NCBI GenBank assembly: GCA_958453575.1
Contig: CAUDYH010000120.1
Coordinates: 1-5,060 of the forward strand
From: an uncultured Collinsella sp.
GTDB lineage: Bacteria > Actinomycetota > Coriobacteriia > Coriobacteriales > Coriobacteriaceae
Length of the DNA: 5,060 bases
Direction of reading: 5' to 3'
Shown: positions 1 to 5,060 of the stretch, piece by piece
Numbering within the stretch: position 1 is the first letter of the stretch
Layout: each line of letters starts with the position of its first letter
Made by a program: the position numbers and the translations under genes
Notes under the pieces: generated by a model
Database searches by the model: none
Told to the model about the DNA's origin: nothing
What the model saw: only the letters and a program-made list of their open reading frames with translations

Positions 1-127
1 GGCGCTCCAGCTTGTCGTAGCTGTCCGCCATAATCTCGGGCGGCAGCTCATCGGCATGCTTATAGTGCTCCATCTCCGAAAACGGCTGGAGGGTGGAATC
101 ATGGGCGGTACGGGCTGCGGCATCCAT
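1..127 (-). CDS. N-terminal fragment of a gene downstream of recJ, possibly a RelA/SpoT (p)ppGpp synthetase
   Basis: Forty-two open codons run from an ATG at 127-125 to the left edge without a stop. A strong ribosome binding site (AAGGGG, within AGGGGAAGGGG) lies 6 nt upstream of the ATG. The start is 15 nt after the recJ stop codon, so the two genes are probably co-transcribed and may be translationally linked. The visible peptide begins MDAAARTAHDSTLQPF and ends near DSYDKLER. It is hydrophilic, has no signal peptide or membrane segment, and reaches no diagnostic domain. The RelA/SpoT suggestion rests on two things: recJ sits close to relA in many Gram-positive genomes (recJ-apt-relA in Bacillus), and the last residues resemble the stretch just before the HD hydrolase domain in those enzymes. 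The gene itself is well supported, but the product is an inference of moderate to low certainty. Confidence 0.6.
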   Translation of the reverse strand, partial: MDAAARTAHDSTLQPFSEMEHYKHADELPPEIMADSYDKLER

Positions 128-142
128 CGAGGTCCCCTTCCC

Positions 143-3100
143 CTAGGCCCGCGGTACGATCGGGCGGTTAACTTTGGCTAGCATATCAGAAGCGCACGAA
201 TCGAGTGCCCAACTCCGGAAAGCCGAGAACTCCATGCGCGAGCGCAAGCCCTCCAAATAGCGAATTGACCTGCTCAATTGCACGCGGCCGGGGTTTTCGG
301 CCATCGCAATGCGACGGGTGTCATCAAACCCCGAAACGCGACAGAAGCCAAGCTCTTCGAAGATTCCCAGACCGCTTGCCACCGAGCGCTCGTCAACCGG
401 CGTGCGGGCATCGATGGCAAGGCACATCTGCGCGATGTCGATATCGCTCGCACTAAATGAGTCGGCTCCGGTCTTGCCGCGGTTGGAGCGCCACATAGTC
501 TGCAGCGCTCGATAGAGCGTGACGAGCTCGTCGCGCTCGGGCGCGTAGCAGTCGAGCAGGCGCTCGTTAATGCGAGCGTCACGCGACGAATAGAGCAGGT
601 GAATCACGGCAGGTTGCCCGTCGCGACCGGCGCGTCCGCTCATCTGGTTGAACTCGATGGCGCCAAACGGCATGTGGTAGAGCACGACATGGCGGATATC
701 GGGCAGGTTCACGCCCTCACCGAAGGCCGAAGTCGAAACGATGCAACTGAGGCTTCCGTCACGAAACGCTTCCTCGACACGGCGACGATCGGAGCGCGCA
801 AGCCCCGCGTTATAGAACGCGATGCGGGTCGCGCAATCGGGCACCCGCTTGCGCAGCGTCTTAGCAAGCGCCACGGACTGGTCGCGCGAGTTGACGTAGA
901 TGACGGTCTTCTCCCCCGTCGCCACGATTGACACCAGGCGGTTCTCGCGGCTCGCAAGATCTCGGTCATCCTCGAGCTGCAAGTTCTCGCGCACCGTCTC
1001 GTCGACCACCGTACGGGTAATCGGTAGCACGCGGGCGAGCTCGGCCACAACCGGAGCCGTTGCGGTGGCAGTCGTGGCCAGAACGACCGGGTCGCCCAGG
1101 GCCTTGAGGATATCGGGCATGTCGAGATAGGCGCTGCGGTCGCCGCCCTTGGCAAGACCGGCATGATGCGCCTCATCGATAACGACAAAACCGATGCGGC
1201 CCGAACGCGCAAAGCGGTCGCGGTGAATGGACAGGAACTCGGGCGTCGTGAGCACGATGCCGGTGCGGCCCGAAGCCAAGCCGGCAAACACGTCATCGCG
1301 CGCCGCCTCCACGGTCTCGCCGGTCAGCACGCCGACGCCAATGCCGAGCGCGGCCATCGTCGACGAGAGGTGATAGGCCTGGTCGGCAACGAGCGCGCGC
1401 AGCGGATAGACAAAGATGCTCGCACGCCCGCGAAGGACCGCCTCGCGCGCGGCATGTACATGGAAGATAAGAGACTTGCCGCGCCCCGTTCCCATAACAG
1501 CCAGAACACTTTGGTGATCGGCCAGGGCATCGAGCGCCTCGACCTGCGCGCGGTGCGGCTGGTTCGAGCCGATAAAGCTATGGATAAGCGAGCGCGTCAG
1601 CTCGGTATAGGAAAGCTGGGCGAGCGTCTCGCGTTTACGCGACTCCAGGCGCAGGCCAGAATCCGCAGGTTGTACGCCACGGCGAAGCTCACATGCCGGG
1701 TCGTCAACGCTGGGCGCCGTGGTATCGCGGACCAAGACATCCTTGATCATGAGCTTTGGCTTTACGCGACCTTGCCAATGCTCGGCCACGGCCTCGAACA
1801 CCAAATCGACAGCGCTATCGCAATTGATGAGCTTATCGATCTGCGGCACGCGAAACATAATGGCCGGCACACTCGCTGCGCCATCAGTCGCCACGAAGCG
1901 CATGTGCTCGCCGGTTTTGCCCACCACGGCGCGATCGCACATTGTCACGCCCTCGGCCGCCAACAGCGGCACCTTGTTGCCCTGGCCAAACGGCTCAAGA
2001 CGGGAGATCTGCTCGATGGTCTCAATATTCAGCTCGGAGAGGTCGACGGTGGCGGCAACCTCGTCGGTGTCCTCAAAGTCCTCGGCGGGAAGCTCGGACA
2101 GCACGGCGGAAAGGCGACGACGGAACTCGTCGAGCTTGGATGCCTCGATGGTCACGCCCACCGCACCCGCATGCCCGCCGCGACGAATCAGCAGATCGGA
2201 GCAGCGCTCTACGGCGTCGAACAGGTTGACCTTGCCCACCGAGCGGCCCGAACCGCGAGCGATACCGTCTTCGATCGAGAACAGCAGCGCCGGCACGTGA
2301 TAACGGTTGGTCAGGCGGCTCGCTACGATGCCCTTGACGCCCTCGTGCCAGCCCTCACCGCCCACGACGATTGCGCGACCGCCATCATAGGTCTCCTCGA
2401 CCTTTGCCATGGCATCGCGCGTGAGCTCCGCCTCGATCTCGCGACGCTGACGGTTGATCTCCTCGAGCTCGGCCGCCAGCGCGCTTGCCTCGATAGGATC
2501 GCGGGCAAGCAGCAGGTCGAGCGCCAGCTTGGGATCGGCCATGCGGCCGGCGGCGTTTAAGCGGGGAATGAGCGAAAACGACAGGCCATCGGCCGTAATA
2601 CTAGAGAGGTCGGCCTTGGCGAGCGCGGCCAGCGCGATATAGCCGGGGCGGGCGGTCACGCGCATCTGCTGGATGCCCTCGGCGACCAGTGCGCGATTCT
2701 CGGGCGTGAGCGGCATCATGTCGGACACGGTACCAAGCGCCGCAACCTCGATCAGCGAACGCCAATACGACGGCTTGCCCAGATGCTCGCCCAGAACCTG
2801 CACCAGCTTGAGCGCCACGCCGGCACCGGCAAGCTCGCGCGAGGGGCCCTCGTCCTCGAGCTTGGGGTCGGTCAGGGGCACGCCCTGCGGCACCTGGTCG
2901 GAGGGCTCGTGATGGTCCGTGACCACCAAATCGATCCCCAGGCTCTCCAGATAGGAGACCTCTTCCTTGGCGGCAATGCCGTTATCGACGGTCACGATCA
3001 GCTGGGGGCGAGCGAGCTCGTTAACGCGGTCGAGCGCCGCGCGCGAAAGACCGTAGCCCTCGTCAAAGCGATGTGGAATAAACGGTGTGACATTGGCGCC

Positions 3101-3430
3101 AAACATGCGCAGCGCCTCGGTCAACAGGCAGGTCGACGTAATACCGTCAACGTCAAAATCGCCAAAGACCGCGATGCGCTCGTGGTTGCGAATAGCACGC
3201 TCGACACGGTCGGCAACGGCCGACATGCCCGGGATAATGAGCGGGTCGGCCCAGTCGCGATCGAGCGAAGGCGTCAAAAACAGCTGGCCTTCCTCGATGG
3301 ATGTAATGCCGTGCGCAACCATAATGCGCGCCACCAGCCCGGGTATGCCCAGGCCAGCCGAAAGCTCCTTTTCGAGCTCGGGGTTTTGCTGAGCGACCGC
3401 CCAGCGATGCGTCGTCTTAAGCGATGACAT
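143..3430 (-). CDS. recJ: Single-stranded-DNA-specific exonuclease RecJ fused to a C-terminal RecQ-like DEAH helicase
   Basis: This cytoplasmic repair enzyme of 1095 residues is about twice the usual RecJ length of 550-600. The N-terminal half (about 1-565) is a complete RecJ. It has DHH motif I (FGDFDVDG, 89-96), motif II (VTVDNG, 146-151), motif III (TDHHE, 171-175), the GTVSDMMPL aspartate (D237), RLNAAGRM (290-297), SGRS (394-397), the DHHA1 motif GGHAGAVG (418-425) and the OB-fold motif EPFGQGN (479-485). All expected metal ligands are present, so 5'-3' ssDNA exonuclease activity is expected. After a linker (about 566-605) comes a superfamily 2 helicase: Walker A GTGRGKS (647-653), DEAH (752-755), TTATAT (786-791), motif V SAFGEGVNLPDIRH (901-914) and motif VI QMSGRAGRDG (930-939). 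A winged-helix-like tail (about 990-1040) follows. The ATG at 3430 is chosen because the peptide MSSLKTTHRW is a typical RecJ start and GAGGGTGGG lies just upstream. An in-frame GTG at 3475 would add 15 residues but has no well-placed ribosome binding site. The reading frame is intact throughout. Confidence 0.93.
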   Translation of the reverse strand: MSSLKTTHRWAVAQQNPELEKELSAGLGIPGLVARIMVAHGITSIEEGQLFLTPSLDRDWADPLIIPGMSAVADRVERAIRNHERIAVFGDFDVDGITSTCLLTEALRMFGANVTPFIPHRFDEGYGLSRAALDRVNELARPQLIVTVDNGIAAKEEVSYLESLGIDLVVTDHHEPSDQVPQGVPLTDPKLEDEGPSRELAGAGVALKLVQVLGEHLGKPSYWRSLIEVAALGTVSDMMPLTPENRALVAEGIQQMRVTARPGYIALAALAKADLSSITADGLSFSLIPRLNAAGRMADPKLALDLLLARDPIEASALAAELEEINRQRREIEAELTRDAMAKVEETYDGGRAIVVGGEGWHEGVKGIVASRLTNRYHVPALLFSIEDGIARGSGRSVGKVNLFDAVERCSDLLIRRGGHAGAVGVTIEASKLDEFRRRLSAVLSELPAEDFEDTDEVAATVDLSELNIETIEQISRLEPFGQGNKVPLLAAEGVTMCDRAVVGKTGEHMRFVATDGAASVPAIMFRVPQIDKLINCDSAVDLVFEAVAEHWQGRVKPKLMIKDVLVRDTTAPSVDDPACELRRGVQPADSGLRLESRKRETLAQLSYTELTRSLIHSFIGSNQPHRAQVEALDALADHQSVLAVMGTGRGKSLIFHVHAAREAVLRGRASIFVYPLRALVADQAYHLSSTMAALGIGVGVLTGETVEAARDDVFAGLASGRTGIVLTTPEFLSIHRDRFARSGRIGFVVIDEAHHAGLAKGGDRSAYLDMPDILKALGDPVVLATTATATAPVVAELARVLPITRTVVDETVRENLQLEDDRDLASRENRLVSIVATGEKTVIYVNSRDQSVALAKTLRKRVPDCATRIAFYNAGLARSDRRRVEEAFRDGSLSCIVSTSAFGEGVNLPDIRHVVLYHMPFGAIEFNQMSGRAGRDGQPAVIHLLYSSRDARINERLLDCYAPERDELVTLYRALQTMWRSNRGKTGADSFSASDIDIAQMCLAIDARTPVDERSVASGLGIFEELGFCRVSGFDDTRRIAMAENPGRVQLSRSIRYLEGLRSRMEFSAFRSWALDSCASDMLAKVNRPIVPRA

Positions 3431-3502
3431 AGGCACCCACCCTCGATAGGGGCAGGTCGCCGCGATACCTCTCACGGTTCATAGCGATGAGTCCTCTGTG
3501 TA

Positions 3503-3520
3503 TGCCCGCTTCGGCAGGCA
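3503..3520 (-). other. Small stem-loop in the recJ 5' leader
   Basis: The minus-strand transcript can fold TGCCTGC-CGAA-GCGGGCA into a 7-bp stem with a 4-nt loop. One pair is a G-U wobble, which becomes a C-A mismatch on the opposite strand, so the fold favours the leftward RNA. No T-run follows, so it is not a terminator. It lies between the predicted transcription start and the AGAGGA ribosome binding site at 3497-3492, where it could affect RNA stability or translation. It may also be a chance fold. Confidence 0.35.
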
Positions 3521-3538
3521 GATCTGTTGAACGGATTT

Positions 3539-3544
3539 ATTATA
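3539..3544 (-). promoter_or_regulatory. Probable recJ promoter, -10 box TATAAT
   Basis: The minus strand reads GGTATAATAAATCC, a perfect -10 consensus in otherwise GC-rich sequence, about 109 nt upstream of the recJ ATG. Transcription would start near 3532 and give a leader of about 100 nt. The -35 side is weak: TTGGCG at 3564-3559 is only 14 nt away, and the optimally spaced hexamer is CGATTG. The box is a strong match, but activity and exact start are inferred. Confidence 0.6.
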
Positions 3545-3609
3545 CCGTGCAGCGCGGACGCCAATCGCCGCAGCACGCCGCGGTTTCGGTAAACGATGCC
3601 GGTAATAGC

Positions 3610-3624
3610 CTCGAAATATTCGAG
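3610..3624. promoter_or_regulatory. Inverted repeat CTCGAA-ATA-TTCGAG, candidate operator
   Basis: Two perfect 6-bp arms flank a 3-bp spacer, with an AT-rich centre in a GC-rich setting. It lies 82 bp upstream of the transporter ATG and about 65 bp upstream of the recJ -10 box in the divergent intergenic region. The symmetry fits a dimeric regulator binding site, but I recognise no specific regulator and no regulator gene is in the window. Control of the transporter is inferred from position only. Confidence 0.35.
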
Positions 3625-3639
3625 CGTTTCTGACGCACG

Positions 3640-3655
3640 GACGCATGCGAGCGTC
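3640..3655. repeat. Inverted repeat GACGC-N6-GCGTC upstream of the transporter
   Basis: Five-bp arms GACGC and GCGTC flank ATGCGA. The left arm is also part of a short direct repeat, GACGCACG followed by GACGCATG, at 3632-3647. It lies 51 bp before the transporter start, where the promoter or early leader should be. The arms are short and G+C-rich, so chance is a real possibility. Confidence 0.22.
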
Positions 3656-3706
3656 TAGCATATCCATTCAAAACGGATTCACGAGCAAAGGGAGTCACAG
3701 GCGCAT

Positions 3707-4705
3707 ATGAAGCAATGGGTTGGACTGGGCAAGTTTCTCGCGGGACATATGCAGGTCATCGTTCCGATTTGCGTGGCGCTCGGCGTGCTCTTTCCCCAGC
3801 AGATCGGCGTTCTCAAACCCATCGTTCCCACCTTGTTTGCCTTCATGACGTTTCAGGGTGCGCTCAGCAACACCTTTCACCAGATGGCTGAGGTGTTCCG
3901 CCGTCCGCTGCACCTGATTTTGGCGCTGCTCGTCTCGGCGGTGCTCATCCCTATCGCAGCCTATGCCATGGGCTCGCTGTTCTTTGGTTCCAACCCCAAC
4001 CTTGTCTGCGGCATCGTGCTCGAGTACAGCGTACCCGTGGCAGTCACTGCCTTTATGTGGATCAGCATGTTCGGCGGCAACGGCCCGCTCGCGCTCACCA
4101 TCATCCTGACGTCCTCGGTCATCTCGCCCGTGACGATTCCGCTCACGCTGAAGCTCCTGCTGGGTGCCACCGTCGCAATCGATGTTCCGGGCATGATGCA
4201 GAACACGGCCTTTATGATCGCCATCCCTGCCGTGTTCGGCATCGTGATCAACGAGCTCACGCGCGGATGGGGACATGAGAAACTCTCCCCCGCGCTTTCG
4301 CCCGCCTGCAAGTTCATGATGATGGGGGTCATCGCGTCCAACTCCACCGCCATGAGCGAGTACGTGTTGCACATGAATGTTGAGCGCTTGGAAGTCGCCC
4401 TCTTTATTTTGGTCTTCGCCATCAGCGGCTTTGTCGTCGGTTTTCTGGTCGCCCGTGCGTTGCACCTGCCGTATAGCGAGACGACCACCATGTGCTTTAC
4501 CTGCGGCATGCGTAACATCTCTTCGGGCGCCGTCATCGCCACGCAGTACTTTCCAGGCGAAGTCGTGTTTCCCGTCATGTGCGGAACGCTGTTTCAGCAG
4601 GTGCTCGCCTCGGTTATCGGACATCTCTTTGAGCGACTGACCGGCGAGGAGCGCGCCGCCCAACGCAAGCGCGTCGAGGCCGGCCGCGACGCCATGGGAC
4701 GCTAG
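3707..4705 (+). CDS. Bile acid:sodium symporter (BASS) superfamily transporter
   Basis: A protein of 332 residues, normal for bacterial BASS transporters (about 310-330), with about ten hydrophobic segments: roughly 15-31, 34-52, 68-92, 98-122, 126-150, 166-184, 198-218, 227-252, 258-282 and 285-307. The tail, from about residue 308, is short, charged and probably cytoplasmic. Family features include FAFMTFQGAL after helix 2, the ILTSSVISP segment in helix 5 and GMRNISSG (267-274) in the helix 9 crossover, matching the GMQN-type motif. Known members move bile acids, pantoate, pyruvate or other organic anions with sodium; the substrate here cannot be read from sequence. Several positions that bind sodium in the Neisseria ASBT structure look changed (see findings). 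The start ATG follows AAAGGGAG with a rather long 12-nt spacer. The gene stands alone, divergent from recJ and convergent with the next gene. ACR3 arsenite exporters share the fold, but their motifs are not evident. Confidence 0.82.
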   Translation: MKQWVGLGKFLAGHMQVIVPICVALGVLFPQQIGVLKPIVPTLFAFMTFQGALSNTFHQMAEVFRRPLHLILALLVSAVLIPIAAYAMGSLFFGSNPNLVCGIVLEYSVPVAVTAFMWISMFGGNGPLALTIILTSSVISPVTIPLTLKLLLGATVAIDVPGMMQNTAFMIAIPAVFGIVINELTRGWGHEKLSPALSPACKFMMMGVIASNSTAMSEYVLHMNVERLEVALFILVFAISGFVVGFLVARALHLPYSETTTMCFTCGMRNISSGAVIATQYFPGEVVFPVMCGTLFQQVLASVIGHLFERLTGEERAAQRKRVEAGRDAMGR

Positions 4706-4733
4706 ACTGTCCGCGTTACGCGGGTGTTAGTCT
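4704..4733. terminator. Possible bidirectional terminator hairpin between convergent genes
   Basis: A core stem CCGCG-TTA-CGCGG (4711-4723) is nested inside outer arms AGACT (4704-4708) and AGTCT (4729-4733). The hairpin overlaps the transporter stop codon and ends 2 bp before the stop codon of the opposing gene. A long T-run is missing on both strands, with only TCTTGCTAT on the right, so intrinsic termination may be weak. Position in a 30-bp convergent gap is the main support. Confidence 0.38.
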
Positions 4734-4735
4734 TG

Positions 4736-5060
4736 CTATACGAGCGTTTCCAGATGCGCACGCAGGCGATCAGCATCGATATCGAGCGTGGTCTCGGCAT
4801 TAACCTGGGCCAAACGATAGCCGACAAAGTAGGGCGAAACCACCCAACGCGGAAGCGCCTTGGCAATGGTCCGGCCGTCCATGTGGTAGAAGAACAAGTT
4901 GTACGACTCCGCGCGGCCGCCGTGGTGCTCGTGCAGGATATAGCGCAGGGCCACCTGAATCGCATCGGCAAACAGGTCCGCTTCGGCTTGGTCGCGGGCG
5001 TCGTCGCTGGCGGCGATTCCCTGTGGAGCCGAGACGTTGACCTCAAAGAATCCCATAATC
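4736..5060 (-). CDS. C-terminal part of a DUF4931-like (galactose-1-phosphate uridylyltransferase-like) protein
   Basis: The frame is open from the right edge to a TAG at 4738-4736 and gives about 107 residues. The ATG at 5056-5054 is probably internal, because the frame continues through ATT to the edge and no ribosome binding site can be judged there, so the gene is treated as cut by the window. The peptide has no membrane segment. Its clearest block is YNLFFYHMDGRTIAKALPRW followed by VVSPYFVGYRLAQVN, with a charged helix-like end (LDIDADRLRAHLETLV). From memory this pattern matches the C-terminus of DUF4931 proteins, distant relatives of GalT in the HIT-like superfamily. The HIT histidine motif would lie outside the window, so no activity can be assigned. 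It converges on the transporter gene and is unlikely to share its transcript. Confidence 0.68.
   Translation of the reverse strand, partial: IMGFFEVNVSAPQGIAASDDARDQAEADLFADAIQVALRYILHEHHGGRAESYNLFFYHMDGRTIAKALPRWVVSPYFVGYRLAQVNAETTLDIDADRLRAHLETLV

Noticed and set aside
1163..2560. Long plus-strand open frame of 465 codons opposite recJ
   Set aside because: It lies wholly antisense to conserved RecJ and helicase motifs. Its translation is low in complexity, rich in Ala, Arg, His and Leu and has no recognisable domain; it is an artefact of high G+C codon use.
3431..3475. Upstream in-frame GTG start adding 15 residues to RecJ
   Set aside because: The added residues do not look like RecJ, and the nearest good ribosome binding site is 16 nt away. 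The internal ATG gives the typical N-terminus.
3627..3664. Sigma-70 promoter for the transporter (CTGACG with TAGCAT)
   Set aside because: The -10 match is only 4 of 6 and the spacer is 20 nt, so it is not distinguishable from background.
3479..3667. Minus-strand frame of 62 codons in the intergenic region
   Set aside because: It has no ribosome binding site, runs through the recJ -10 box and has an Arg-rich composition typical of non-coding GC-rich DNA.
3695..4663. Minus-strand open frame of 322 codons opposite the transporter
   Set aside because: The product is an Asp/His/Arg/Gly-rich hydrophilic string mirroring the codons of a membrane protein. It is a shadow frame without family features.
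4702..5046. Alternative minus-strand frame of 114 codons at the right edge
   Set aside because: It overlaps the DUF4931-like frame, is rich in Arg, Ser, Thr and Pro without domain features, and runs through the hairpin into the transporter stop codon.
1..5060. tRNA, rRNA, CRISPR arrays, insertion sequences or prophage remnants
   Set aside because: No repeat-spacer pattern, transposase, terminal inverted repeats, tRNA-like cloverleaf or conserved rRNA sequence was seen.

Overview
The window is about 60% G+C with tightly packed genes. It looks like an ordinary chromosomal segment of a Coriobacteriia (Actinomycetota) gut bacterium, most likely Collinsella or a close relative. That assignment is inference from codon and base composition, the RecJ-RecQ type fusion and the gene neighbourhood; no rRNA or other strong phylogenetic marker is present.

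Layout, left to right. (1) Positions 1-127, minus strand: the first 42 codons of a gene that runs off the left edge. It lies 15 nt downstream of the recJ stop codon and is probably a RelA/SpoT-type (p)ppGpp synthetase, judging mainly from context. (2) Positions 143-3430, minus strand: one very long gene for a two-part protein of 1095 residues. It has a complete RecJ 5'-3' single-strand exonuclease followed by a RecQ-like superfamily 2 helicase. (3) Positions 3431-3706: a divergent intergenic region. It holds a clear TATAAT box for recJ, a small hairpin in the recJ leader, a possible 21-codon leader ORF overlapping the recJ start, and two inverted repeats on the side of the rightward gene. (4) Positions 3707-4705, plus strand: a ten-helix membrane transporter of the bile acid:sodium symporter (BASS) superfamily. 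(5) Positions 4706-4735: a short convergent gap with a hairpin that may terminate transcription. (6) Positions 4736-5060, minus strand: the C-terminal part of a gene entering from the right edge, resembling DUF4931 (galactose-1-phosphate uridylyltransferase-like) proteins.

The recJ-helicase gene and the gene after it probably form one leftward operon linking DNA repair with the stringent response. The transporter is a separate rightward unit, and the right-edge gene converges on it. No mobile element, CRISPR array, tRNA or rRNA is visible. I see no clearly undescribed multi-gene system. The most interesting points are the exonuclease-helicase fusion with its non-canonical RecQ half, the recJ leader region, and a BASS transporter whose known sodium-binding positions appear substituted.
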